Shown here: positions 49,764 through 61,600 of the stretch, one piece after another | Layout of the letters: every line of letters begins with the position of its first letter | How positions within the stretch are numbered: position 1 is the stretch's first letter | Assembly: GCF_000524195.1 (NCBI RefSeq) | Contig: NW_020170385.1 | Location: 511,504-575,503 of the forward strand | DNA length: 64,000 bases | Direction: 5' to 3' | Origin: Echinococcus granulosus | Taxonomy: Eukaryota; Platyhelminthes; Cestoda; Cyclophyllidea; Taeniidae | The notes under the pieces: generated by a model | The model's database searches: none | The model's input: the letters and a program-made list of their open reading frames with translations, nothing else | What the model was told of the DNA's origin: nothing | Position numbers and translations under genes: made by a program

Positions 49764-50880
49764 CACCGAGTTTGGAATATACAAGATCTATTACATCCGG
49801 ATGAAGAAAAGCAGCAATGATTTTCTCTAAATTCACCTCAAAACTCCCGGAAGGTAAAGGTAGTTTATTTGAATCAGGAAGAATATCAACGATGTCGGTT
49901 GCAGACAATATACTCCAGTCAAGCACTGGACCACTTGTTATCTGAGGAGCGGAGGAACGTGTTAGGGGTACAGAAGAGATGTGAGCATCAATACACTCCA
50001 CCAAACAATTAAACCAATTCTCTGACCTGGCGAAGGCCCTCTCAGCTGCATGTAAGCGATTAATAATACCACTGTTCCCGGGAGCACATTGTGCTAAGGA
50101 AAAGCATGCGAGTTGAGTAAGCGCTTCCTTGCAACGAACCGTGTTGTCCAACTGAGGTTGATCAATCCACAAGTTGACAGCGCAAGAAATATCCTCCTCT
50201 ACTGTTTCAACAAAGTGCCACCAGTGGCGAGGAACAAATAAAATGTCACCGGACTGAAGAGTAACTACCCTTGGATGAGCACTTAAGATAAGAGGATACT
50301 TAACAAAATTCGGACACTTGAAATTAACGCGGCTAAATACAGTGGATTCTTCTAATGGAAGACGGGTAGGGTATAGAAAAGGGGTGTCCGTGGGTGGAAA
50401 TAGAATCCAGCGTTTTTTTCCGAAGACTTGAAGCACAAAGTTTACGCCATATGTATCATAGTGACATCCAGTATGGGATTGGTTAGTACCAAGCCAAAAA
50501 GTCGAACCATTAGGATTTGGTAAGTAAGGAAATATAGAATTCCAAGGGACATCTTTTTGGAGTGATGAGAGGGCTGGTGTCGTCCCCATGTGCAAGTAAG
50601 CAGCATATGCCCACCATTCATTCTGTGGGTACTCACCAAAAGCCAAAGTGTTATTTCCACGGCACCACGAAACGAAATCAGTAACACTAGTGGAAACATA
50701 ATGAGCATCGCATTCCCACTGAGGAGATAAGCCATTCGCGTTTCTTTGACCAATTCGGAAGCTCAAATTTTCCTGGATTACCTCAGCTAAATAATCTGGC
50801 GACCAGTTCATTACAGCAGGCCAGAAGCAAGCTGCTTTGCGGGCAACGAGTGGAATGTTGCGACATACAGGAGGAACGGT
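49759..50880 (-). CDS. HSPBAP1: JmjC-domain protein, HSPB1-associated protein 1 homologue; first exon not found
   Basis: HSPBAP1 is a cytosolic JmjC-fold protein first described as a partner of the small heat-shock protein HSPB1; its substrate is not settled. One long exon of 374 codons runs from a TTTAG acceptor at 50881 to TAA at 49759. JmjC features in order: LVARKAACFWPAVMNW entry strand, FWLGTNQSHTGCHYDTYG with the iron-binding His-x-Asp, FGKKRWILFPPTDTPFLYPT, and VPRHWWHFVE with the distal His. All three expected metal ligands are therefore present. The C-terminal half is helical and variable. The first in-frame ATG is at 50811, but conserved residues lie upstream of it, so a further 5' exon should exist between 50881 and about 52650; I could not identify it. 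An AATAAA overlaps the stop codon, and YOD1 starts 68 nt downstream. Confidence 0.92.
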   Translation of the reverse strand, partial: TVPPVCRNIPLVARKAACFWPAVMNWSPDYLAEVIQENLSFRIGQRNANGLSPQWECDAHYVSTSVTDFVSWCRGNNTLAFGEYPQNEWWAYAAYLHMGTTPALSSLQKDVPWNSIFPYLPNPNGSTFWLGTNQSHTGCHYDTYGVNFVLQVFGKKRWILFPPTDTPFLYPTRLPLEESTVFSRVNFKCPNFVKYPLILSAHPRVVTLQSGDILFVPRHWWHFVETVEEDISCAVNLWIDQPQLDNTVRCKEALTQLACFSLAQCAPGNSGIINRLHAAERAFARSENWFNCLVECIDAHISSVPLTRSSAPQITSGPVLDWSILSATDIVDILPDSNKLPLPSGSFEVNLEKIIAAFLHPDVIDLVYSKLGE

Positions 50881-52696
50881 CTAAAGTACACGATCGAGCA
50901 TTACCTAACATTATTAAATTTCAAAAAGAAAACAAAGCAGAAGAACTGCAGTTGAAACATGCGGTCAACAAATCAATCAACTGAAGAAAGTACCCACGGA
51001 TAACCTAATAAAAAACGTAAGATTCTTTCACAACATGCTGTAGGTAGCAGCTCATTACAATTCCTCAAAAAATTAAAGAAGTCACAAGCCCTAAGTAATA
51101 GATATCCTGATTTATAAGAGAAACTTGACGAAGTCCTAATGTTTCCAAGAGAGACAAACGGAAACATAGAATGCAGAAAGCCACAGACTAGTATCTAACG
51201 CAATTTCTCAGGACAATTTCCTCATAGGGAAATAATGCATAGAAAAAAGAATGTACCTTAGAACCCAACTACTCAGAATTAGCACAAGTAGAAGTTGAAG
51301 CTAGTTTTGAGCAGGTCTTAACACCTTGATAAAAATTAATTAACGAAAAAAACAATGTACAAAATTGTTAGGCTACGCCTTTTAATTTAAGAAGTAAAGG
51401 GGCAAAAACAAGGGTATGATTTTACACCAAGAGTATTCGAGGGCGAAAATTAACACAAGAAATGAAACGAGACCTACAGTGTTCATTTAGCAGTAGTTAG
51501 TACAATTAGTCAGAACGAGGTTACCATTGGATGGCAAAAAATAAAGTCACTTAAACCAAAAAATGCCCAATACATTAAAAAGTCATGATAGAAGGAGGAT
51601 GAGAATTTCACATCTGTAACGTTTTTCTAGGACTATTTCATCTCACGGCTGCATGGAACAGCGGTATTTGGGAGCTTTACTTACTTATGCCATAATATTA
51701 ATTATTTACTAGATAACCATTCGAAACCGAAAATTAGTTTGACAAATCTTTGCCGAAATTTTTTATAATTCCGGTAAAATTGTCACAGGATCTTTTGCTC
51801 TAGAGGCCTATTCTGTGTCAGCGTCCGTGTTTCCAATTGCATGCTTCAAGAAGGGAGTGGTGACCTCTCCTCCTAAGTTGCACCCGCTATTCCAAAAATC
51901 GAACTTTCGCTCAATCGATACTTCATATACACATTATTAACCCTCTGTTACACAATTTCGGTTCCAGCGGAACTACATTCCTTACATAATACAATGTACC
52001 ACAACCGCAATTCAACTCTTTTAAATTCACAAACTTGTCGCTAAAATCTAGTTATTAATCGTTATTGTTCTGCAGTAATTCCTGCCAGATAATCACGGCT
52101 GGATTACATGCTATTTGTTTTTAAAGCAAAAAAACCATGGAAGGTTTTTCACACACCAGTAGGTTCAGGATGACGATGAAATAATACGTTTCAATTGTTT
52201 TACTTTCTAGGCAAGGCATAAAAGGTTATTGGCACTGGTATTTCGAACATGTTTTTTGTGGTTGGCGGCTTACTCTTCCGGTGTCGTCCAGATTCCTGGA
52301 ATATACTACCTAATTATGTTTTTTAGGGCATTTTTGTTCCAGTAGTATACAGCTTCAGTTGATTATGTCGATTACATTATGTAAATAGGGGCCGTAAAAT
52401 TTATGGTTGCATTAGTTGTTCGCCAGCTACTATGTGATTAAGTAGTGTTTTTCTGTTCGGTAAGCGATTTACTTAATTGAACGCGAACTCATATGGCTTC
52501 CGACTAAATTAATACCTTGTTTCATTCGCTAATTCAGTTGTTACTCTCATGATTTTGTCCTACTTACCATCGTATACAATTTCGAAAGGTCGAGTATTTT
52601 TAGATCTTGGTCTTTTACAAACTGTAAACCACTAATGCATATTAGATCCATTTATTGAGTAGGCACTATCATTTCTACAGACGCCTTTATTTACAC
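50881..52696. other. Region between divergent genes; should hold the missing HSPBAP1 5' exon
   Basis: HSPBAP1 is transcribed leftwards and the Arg-rich gene rightwards, so this 1.8 kb likely contains both promoters. It is strongly AT-rich. I saw no clear start exon for HSPBAP1; a 64-codon minus frame at 50973-51167 does not match the family. Confidence 0.45.
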
Positions 52697-54551
52697 ATGA
52701 ATTCTCACGGAGAAAGTGGTGATATCACCACTCATTCTCGACGCAAATATAGCAGAGGTTCGTGCGTATTTCATCCAGATGCAGTCACGGCAAAAACGAT
52801 TTCACGGCTTAGCCAAGGTGTGGCTCGCTTATCCGCGAACGACAATGAAGAAGGCGATTCCAAGTCCATTGATGTAATACTAATCATTCAAATAAACGAT
52901 TATTCTAGGTAAAATTGCAGCATGAGGAAATATCACGACATCCTTGGACTAGGAGTAATGAGCACAACTTTTTCACTACTGGTCTGCCGAGTGATACTTC
53001 CCCCTCATTCGGATTGCATACACAGCGGTAGAAATGTAGACATTACTGATGTTCTTCTAGAAGCTCGGTGGCTCGAGTAAAGTTGTCGTTACCAACGTTG
53101 AATACAGGGAGTAAACGAAGTTTCAGTTACGTCCTTGGATCTTTTCGCCCACTTAATATGAACTCTTGTACAAACGCAATGCGCCCTTCTCGAAATGTAT
53201 CTTTCAAAACACGTTTTCCTTACCCCTCTTACTGTGATGCGATGTCGTCGGATTCTTCAATGCTTTCAATCACTCCCCCTAGGTCGGAACCCACCGCTAG
53301 TTCGTCACCTGTTGTAACGAGTTCTCCAGATGAGTCACATGCGTATTGCTTTCACTCTGTGCGTCGTCGGCGCTGGCGAAAGAGACGCAAGGATTCGTGG
53401 CATAGAAAGCGAGAATCTCGCTCTGTCGGCGGAACTGACTACCGATGGAATAGCTGGCGCAATCCCGCACTCTTACTTGACGGACGCGGTAGCGTCCATC
53501 GTATCAACCGAAGGTGTAATGTCTTGGACCCGGAAGAGGATTCATCCGAGGAAGGACCCTTGAAGAAGGCAAGGGTCACCGAAAAGGTTTTTGAAAGCGT
53601 GCACCGTCGCAGGTGCCGTTGTGATGACCTCCTCCGGAGGACGGCCTCGTTGTCACCAAGACGGTCCTATCCTCGATCCTGTTTCACGCAGCACGAAAAT
53701 ATGGTGGTCGATAATAAGAAGCATCGTAAGCCGACAAAATTTCGTAAAAGCTTATTGACGGCCCGAAACATCACGAAATATTCTCCAAAGTACACTGATA
53801 AGTAAGCTGATGGAACTTATTTATTTTGGTTAAATCCTTATCATCAGTAAAAACTTGATGTTACGTTTTAGTTCAAATGAAAGCCGATCATCGAAGCTCT
53901 CATCGTACAAATTTTTGAATGCTCGTTCTGATGAAGATGAGGAAGGTAGTTTTCACTATACACCTTGCAACGGAGTATGGTGCAGTTTTATCTGACCATT
54001 TGTACTAATTGCAGTCCTATGAACGTTGATGTTTTAAAAATCAGGACTAAACATACGTAAATCTTCTGGGCTAAATTTTTCGGTGCAGCCATTATGAGCA
54101 CCAAAATCTATTAGAATTTTCTACTTTCAGTTCGAGCGCGTTGGGATTAGAATCTACCTACTGGGAACTATTTTTGCAAATATTCCTGCGTGGACCACGT
54201 TTACCAGCCATTGATCTTGAATTGTAATCTGCAGTGGCGTTTTTATTGCAGCTCTTACTAGAAACTGTCTCCGTTTAAGATTGGGTGAAGTTTAGAGTAA
54301 CCGATGTCCCGTTTTGCCTCTGTGACTGCTACCCATTACGCCACTTAGAATGCAGGGGAGAGGTGGTTTTTCCTTTTCCCCTGCCAGATATAAATTCCTC
54401 CCGAAACCGAATTTTGAAGTCGACTATCTTATTTTAGTATGAGCTCCAGGAGAGTTTATTTCTCCGTTTTATTCCCGCAGGAGATGTGTTAAGGGTGCTT
54501 TTTTTTTTAGGAGACGATGAATGCAGCGACGAGACACCGGAACGTCGGTGA
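52697..54551 (+). CDS. Arg/Ser-rich protein of unknown function, probably nuclear
   Basis: I do not recognise this protein. Five exons join with consistent phase: 52697-52873, 52909-53027 (or 52921-53027), 53061-53801, 53872-53945 and 54511-54551, giving 383 or 379 residues. The chain is very basic and rich in Arg and Ser, with a lysine/arginine cluster RRRRWRKRRK that would act as a nuclear localisation signal. Ser-Pro and Pro-rich low-complexity stretches (SSDSSMLSITPPRSEPTASS) and an acidic patch DPEEDSSEEGP follow. The C terminus is acidic (ARSDEDEEGDDECSDE). It looks largely disordered. Introns 1 and 2 are 35 (or 47) and 33 nt, the flatworm micro-intron type, which supports the model. 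Two in-frame acceptors 12 nt apart start exon 2. The start ATG is the first in-frame Met after a plausible leader; an upstream exon cannot be excluded. Confidence 0.7.
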
Positions 54552-55247
54552 CAGCCAAGCTTCTGTTCTTTCTCGTAACTTAGACTTGATGGTACGATCT
54601 CGTGGGCTGTGCTTACTACGAAACAATTGAACCCTCCACTTTTTATTCAGTTTGTGAATAACGAATTGCTTGGATGTTGGTGATGGTGGCTGGTCCTGTG
54701 ATTCCTGATCAGAGTTGGAGTGGCTCGAATTGGGTCCATTCGTCGCGGAAGACTAACTTATGGGCCGAAGAGCTTCACCCTGGGCCCGGTCCGAGGCCAG
54801 GATAGGTGTTCAGTAGATGGGGAATTTACAGTTGCAGTCTAAAGGCGCTTGTCTGCAAGAGAGAAGCTGGTTGGGGGGGCGTTGCCTTTGACTGAATTTG
54901 CCCAGAAAGCCTGCTGAGAATTGTGTGTGTGACTGCTACGCAAGATGCAAAGTGGGCAAACCTAACTTTGGTCGTACAGAATAATTAGCTTATTTGCTCG
55001 TCACCAAGATTAGCGTGTAATTCGATTGGGTGTTGTTCTGATAAAATAGTAATTACTGCGTTGCAAAAAAGTAGACTCTACGACCTAGTTTTAGCATTTT
55101 TAAAATTTGTGTACCTATAAAAATTGAGTCAGTATAATAGTAACCACCTGCGCCCCGTGTTTTAACGCATGTGCAAAATGTTGTTTTAGTAAGTCGTAGC
55201 AGAAACCAATCACCCAAACAACCGCACTCCCGAAGCAGAACTACGAC
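54552..55247. other. Intergenic, GC-rich repeat-like sequence
   Basis: About 54690-54960 is GC-rich, with G-runs near 54870, and resembles the other repeat-derived stretches in the window. No coding frame was recognised. Confidence 0.45.
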
Positions 55248-55514
55248 ATGTTTGAACCACCAATATCAGTTAAATGCGACCACAATTTTTATGGGCATAC
55301 AGACAGGGAATTATGCATTATAAACACTGAACTGAGAAGGTGCAGAAAGAACTTGGAGGAAGTTACTGGTAAGCTGCACATTTGCGTGCAGTTTGTAGAG
55401 GGTATTCTGAAGGAATATGCCAACAGCCAAATGATCTTCAACCCAATGGTTCTTGAGACTGCAATGAAACTGTCAAGCTTTGTTGTGGAAATTAAAAGAA
55501 AGTACCTCGGTTGA
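55248..55514 (+). CDS. 88-residue ORF, predicted helical, function unknown
   Basis: An uninterrupted frame of 88 codons, starting ATG after CTACGAC and ending TGA. I do not recognise it. The middle (ELRRCRKNLEEVTGKLH) and the C-terminal half (VLETAMKLSSFVVEIKRKY) look amphipathic and helical, with four cysteines in the chain. A GCAG acceptor-like site lies about 45 nt upstream, so it could be a single coding exon after a leader. A plus-strand AATAAA at 55653-55658 lies 140 nt after the stop. It converges on CASK, whose stop is 177 nt away on the other strand. Absence of introns in a gene-rich, intron-rich neighbourhood is unusual, so it may also be a fortuitous frame. Confidence 0.45.
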   Translation: MFEPPISVKCDHNFYGHTDRELCIINTELRRCRKNLEEVTGKLHICVQFVEGILKEYANSQMIFNPMVLETAMKLSSFVVEIKRKYLG

Positions 55515-55587
55515 CCTCATGGTTATGATTGTACACAACACGCATTGCTGTACCTTCCTCTCTGAATTGTTTAACGCTTCAAGACTA

Positions 55588-55606
55588 TTTATTTCCACGC
55601 TTTATT
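55588..55606 (-). promoter_or_regulatory. Two AATAAA signals downstream of CASK
   Basis: On the minus strand, AATAAA occurs at 55606-55601 and again at 55593-55588, 85-103 nt after the CASK stop. Either could direct CASK mRNA 3' end formation. Confidence 0.55.
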
Positions 55607-55652
55607 GACTTCATAATGACGCGGAAGCTGAATTTATCTTCCTAGCCAGTAG

Positions 55653-55658
55653 AATAAA
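55653..55658 (+). promoter_or_regulatory. AATAAA signal downstream of the 88-residue ORF
   Basis: This canonical plus-strand signal lies 140 nt after the ORF stop and 33 nt short of the CASK stop codon, so the two 3' ends would overlap if both are used. Confidence 0.4.
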
Positions 55659-55690
55659 TGATGAGCTAAATTAAGGCGAATGATGCAATT

Positions 55691-58600
55691 TCAGTAGACC
55701 CATGTAACAGGAATCCATTGTGGTCGAGTTTGTAACTCTTCAATACCGGCTTGCAGTTTTTTAATTGTTTCCTCCATGTCGTTATTAACTATTTTCATAT
55801 CAAAAAAGTGCTCAAAATGCTGTTCCAATAACTGACTCTCTCGCGCCAGACGTTCAAGACTTCCGTCCTGTAATGGAAAACATAATAGCGATAATTCAAA
55901 TAATTTCCAAGAAGTCTTCACTATGTGGGTTTGACTGGCACCAGTTTATTCATATGCAAATGAAGAATGTGACAAACACCGGAACTGTACTTGTTGTTAA
56001 TGACTGATCCTTTTTGATCTCTCTACATTCCATTTTACAATAATGCCTCTATTTAAACCGTACCTTGATTTATAAATGCTTTGCCTTTGGTTCTGGTAGC
56101 ATCTAAACATTCTACTACTGTGCGTTGGTTTCACTTACGTTTGGACAATTTAAGTCCGAGAAAATTGTGTTGAGATCAGGCGCCGCAATGAAGATGACAC
56201 ATGGAGCAAACTCGGCGGTTCGTAACACTTTTAATGCTTGTGGCTCCACATCAAGAATCGCAATCAACCCAGCCGCATGTATCTGTCTGATTGTATCCAA
56301 CTTAGTGCCATACATAGCTTGTTCGTGGGTACCATATTCAAGGTATTCATTATTTGTAATATCTTGCATCATCTCTTCTTGCGTTACAAAGTAGTAGTTT
56401 TTTCCATAAACTTCATCTTTACGGGGCGCACGATTGGTATCTGTAAAATGAGCATTAATAGTTTTGTTTTTTAGATGAAAACCTAGATCTCCGAAAATGT
56501 TAACTCACGCGGAATCGGATAGGCGTACTTATCGGGGGCTGACTGTATAAGACAATTCTTTATATGTCGCCGCCCAACTCCATGTGCGCCAAGCAGTACA
56601 AGCGTTCTCCTTCTGAATGTGGGCAAACGAACAACTTCTTCATATGTATACAGGTCTAATTGGTCATATATAGCTGAGTATCGAGCGCGTTCACTGGCTG
56701 AGCGTCCTGAACCGTGATTTCCTCGTTTCCTCCTCGTAAACCATGAGCCACAATTAACTACTTGCTGATCGCCATGTCCGTGGGAACACTCGGCTGCGCG
56801 ACTGGCGGCTCGCCATTCTTGAAATTCCGGACTCGGGATAAGGCCTGCGGGGCTTTGCGGATCCGAACCCCAAAGTCTTGCCTAGTCAAGACATTATCAT
56901 ACCGTGAGAAAGCACTGAACTAAGTGTACGAAGAACAAAGTACGCTAGAAGGTGCCAGTACCTGCCACCAATTATGATCGTCTTTGCTAATAATTTGTAG
57001 AATATCACCCACGTGAAAGTGAATTCCGGCCTGAGCGCATGGAATTAATTCGTCCGCCTCAGGATTGTAGTCAAACATGGCGCGAACGTATATCTAGATG
57101 TGAATAAAAAACAAAAAAAATATAAAGATAGCAATGATCGGAAGTTAAATTACATACATTGTTTGTATTAAGCATTCAATTTGGAAATATTTTTGCTACG
57201 CTTTACTGAATAGAGTGATAGGAATGCAGGATCGTGTGAGCGGGTTGCGTAGAGTCTAAGTCAAATCAATGCCACATAGGTAACTTTTGTGGACAGATTT
57301 ATTAAATGAACAGGTTTCATGAAATGGTAGACTGAAATATTGATGTGATTTTTTTTTCAAAGCTACTACCATTTGATCATGGTTTTTAAAATGGGAATGG
57401 TTAGTTAAAGCACACATAGAATATTAAAAATGCAAAACATCATTTTTTTTAGTAGGATGGGGAAGACCTTTTAAAGTCTTGAAAAGAGCTATGGCAAATC
57501 TCCGCCTCAATACTATGGGCATGCACTCATTAATGCATCGACATTTCAAGGTCCAAAATTAATGTAGCGGTACTAATTATCTATTTATTCAATACATTAT
57601 CTGCGATCACTTCGGGAAGGATGTTGCAGTTTTCATTTGTGGATTCAATACCCTGAGAAGGAAGAGTATATTAAACATTCTCACGAAATAATTTAGATTC
57701 AGAAGGCAAAACGGCGGTATTGATACTCTATTTTGCGGTCAAAATAGTACATAATTACTTCTAAGCGAAAAGCATTCTACGATAGAAACAGCCTCAGTGT
57801 TTTTTTTTGTAAAAGTACGACTTTTTGCCTGTTTAGCTGTCTGGGTATGAAATGTGCACCAACTCCGAACTCTACATATTTGTCTTTGCAAATGATGAAA
57901 AAGTTTGCTACCTAAAACAATTTGTTATTTTCAATAAGGCATTGGAACCTCAACTTAGTAGCATTCCTTGGGATTTATAACATCGGTGTGACAATCCGAG
58001 AGCTTTGCCAAAATATTAGAAAAATTACCTCACATTGAACGGGGTTGGTGCGATAACTGGGAACGATTTTGAGGGTAACGCTTCCACGTGCTTCTCGCTG
58101 TGTAAAAGAGGATTAATAAAATGGTTACTTTTTCCACTTATTGTACTTAATATTTTCGTAAACGCCTCATTAATTCGCTCTCTTAACTGATATCCTAAGT
58201 GCTGCGATATTGCCTAGGCTTGAAAAATGGGGCTTACCAAACGGCGTTGAAGGTACTCCACTGACTTTCCATGGACAAGTTCGGAGTTTATTTCACGCAA
58301 TTCATCTCCGACATGCAGGGTGCCTAAACAAATTTAACGACTTATGTTAGTGACACAGTCATTAACATAGTTAATTTTGTATAATCACAAGATTTCGTGA
58401 TTGATCGGCGACATTCTTTCAGAAAATAAGGACTTTCACTGATATGTATAAAATTGCTAGTTCATATTTGCAATACCAAATTTTGTTTGATAAATTACTT
58501 TTTCTGCAGGATAAATGCTTATAGTATATTCCACCAAAAATTGAACGCTATAATAGGCTATTATTTTCAAGCCTTTTCGCATATGAGAGTGGTCTCCTGG

Positions 58601-61600
58601 AACTCTCAGAAAACAAGTAGGAAATGGTTTTCACGAATGTGAAACTTTATCATAAATGGGTAATTTTTATTTGCATGAAAAGTGGGAGTAAGAGAATGTT
58701 GAAATACCTTGCCGGTGTATCATCCCACCATGCATTATTCGAGCAACAATGCACTTGTCCTCTTCATTCAACTTGAGCGTAATTCCCTAGATGAAAAACG
58801 TTCCAGACCATCGGAATCGCATTAAAATTGTGGCAAATATGACGATCAAAATATTGCAGGTAAATGGAGTGGGTTACTTAAGTATCTCGCATTTAATCCA
58901 ATAAGTGAAAAGGCTGGGAGCTTTATCAAATTAAAATTGAGTGGTAGGAATTTGTTAGTAGGATTTCAGCACAAAGAGTAATTTGGATCAAAGTTTTTGG
59001 ATTAAAAACCATATAAACTTGAAGAATATGAATAAAAAATGAAAACAAACTGGTGCCTATCGTTGATCTAATCCAAAGGTTGAACAGGCAACCCAACTAA
59101 ATGATCTAATTCTGCTGAAATATTGTGAAAATCCACATGAGTATCTGCAAGGAGGCTTACGTGGCGATAACGCTCAAAGGTATTCATAGAGGGGAAAGTA
59201 AAGCAACAGTCAAATTCATAGAACAAACTAAGACAAAAGCAGAGACGATAAAAAACAAAGTGAATAAAGCAGTGGAAATTGTATAATTCTGAAATGATTA
59301 TGGAATTCAGCACAGCTGAATATTTTGTGCAGAGGTGATGTAAGCACTACATGTAATGGAAGCTTATGCGAAATCTACATTTAGATTCAATATTTAATCA
59401 AGAAAATACGGTGCTCAATCTTTTAACAGATGATGAAATTCCATTAAAAGATTGAGATGATTAACTTACTACATCCTTGATTTATCAGGCGCATAGCAAA
59501 CTCCAGGTATCTTAAGGTTTACTTTACAAATATTGGGAAAAATTAATACTTATAAAACGTGAATTTACCCAAGGATCTAAAGGCCTACAAGAGGATGGAA
59601 GAATACAATTTTAGTTATAACCAATCTTAAACATCAAGAATTTCGCAAACTTCATCCTAGTCGGTAGTTCCCGCGGTACGAAGACAAAAAACAGCAAATA
59701 TTGTAGCAAAAGGACTTGTACTTCCACACTTGCTCATTTTAAGTGAACTCTCTCAGTGGAGGGACTTAGAGACGAGGTCGCCTAGAGTAACCATGTGGGA
59801 GCGTACCATTGGCTCATCTGTAGTCTTTTGAAACTGGACGAGACGAACCCTGGTCACATGATGTCCGGAGTCCGTAGGCCCCTCAATATCATCGTTCCCT
59901 CCCTCCTCACCATTTGTCGTGGATGTGCCAAAGACGGTTGTCGGTGGAGGGGTCACCCGGATCGCCGCTTCACCGTACACGTCGTGCGCAATCACGTCAC
60001 GAGCTCGTATCAAAGCCTAAAATGGTGATCAATTTCTCTAAATAGATTGACGTTGACATCAATAAATTACTGGATGGTGGTACAACTTCATTGAAAAGGC
60101 GCCTATGAAATACAGTCCAATTTTCTAATGAATAATTTTAGTAGTAAAGAGAACAGTAAATTTGTCTAGATAGAGTAATGACACACTGGATAGCGTATAT
60201 TTTGGAGACAATTAGTACGCTAGCATTGTTGGTAAGGTTAACTGTATTGGGGAACCCGGGGAAGTCGAAACCACCACACACTTTCCTCTGTCTTTCAAAC
60301 AATTGGAAGAGTCGGTTCCTAAATAAATGGCACTGTGTTTAGTTACGATCTGACTAAGGCGCTTAATGGACGTCAACCGGCAAAAAATCAGGAAAGTACG
60401 ACAAATTCCCAACGCGAAGTAAATGATAAACGACTGATTTATTGGCATCAGCGAATGCGTGAGGCATGTGGTGCTATTTCGAAATTTTAAGATTCGACTG
60501 AAAAAAGCGGTGGATGAAAAGGAATACTGATAGTTCGCAATTCTATGCATATAAATCCATCAATTTCTATTGGCCTATTGGACACTCACGACATACTATC
60601 CATAGCGCATTCTTTTAATGTAAGCGCTATGAGATCTTCAAAAGCTAACCTTTATTTATTAATACATAAAAATACACAGCTTTCTGCAGCGTTTTACGGA
60701 TAAATACATTTCGTCTGTTTACCCCTTTCAGAGAAATTGGCACACATCAAAATGGTCTTGTTTTAAGCGGTCTATGAACAATGTTACAATAAAATTGGAA
60801 TGGAAAAACAATTACACAGGTATACCTTCCCCTAAAAAGTATAATGCCGGAATTTAGACCCAATTAATGCTTCCAGACAAGTTAAGGCAGTGAAATTTTT
60901 AAGTATTGAGTGCATTTTTGATGGTTGAGTAGCTGCTAAAAATTCAACTAAGTGAAGATGAGATACTTGGATTAGGAAGATATATACCCATGAACGCTCT
61001 CAAACAAAGGAGGGCTTTGTTAACATTACACTCAATACTATAGCTCAAGCAATTAATATAGGAACGAAGCTACAAAGAGATCTTTGCGTCTCAGGCTAAT
61101 TAATAACTATCAGATTACAAAATAAGTTCTGGTCCTTTGCCGTCTAAAGGTTAACCTGATCAATATTTAATGCAAACGCCTTTAGTACTGTTTAAAATGA
61201 ATGGCGAAGTCATAAGAAAGTGAATGTATGGGTTGTACATACTCGAAAGTGCGGCAGAGTAAGTATGTATCTTAACTCGTCGGCGTCATGGACGAAATCT
61301 TCGGAAACTGTTGCAGTTAACTCTCCAATAACCTAAATCACAATGATGAATTAGTAGGGAAACCGATATGACGAATTTAGAGTGCAAATATAAAAAGAGC
61401 TTTAGTTTCGTCTTTAGTTGTGTACATTCCTTAATTAAGAGGAAACTGATAACAGAGCATTTAGTGACTCGAATTCGCGGTAATTATTAATGCCTAAAAG
61501 CTGACCAATTATTCGCACGAGACGTATGGTGCTAATAAAATATGCATTTGTAGTACACAGCAGCTCATTTTGAATCCCATCGCAATGGATATTTGAGAAT

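Noticed and set aside
53330..53563. Second plus-strand frame inside the Arg-rich gene
   Set aside because: It is an alternative frame of the 246-codon exon, whose own frame joins its neighbours in phase.
60212..60550. 112-codon minus-strand frame inside a CASK intron
   Set aside because: The CASK exons on either side join in phase without it, and its sequence has no recognisable domain.
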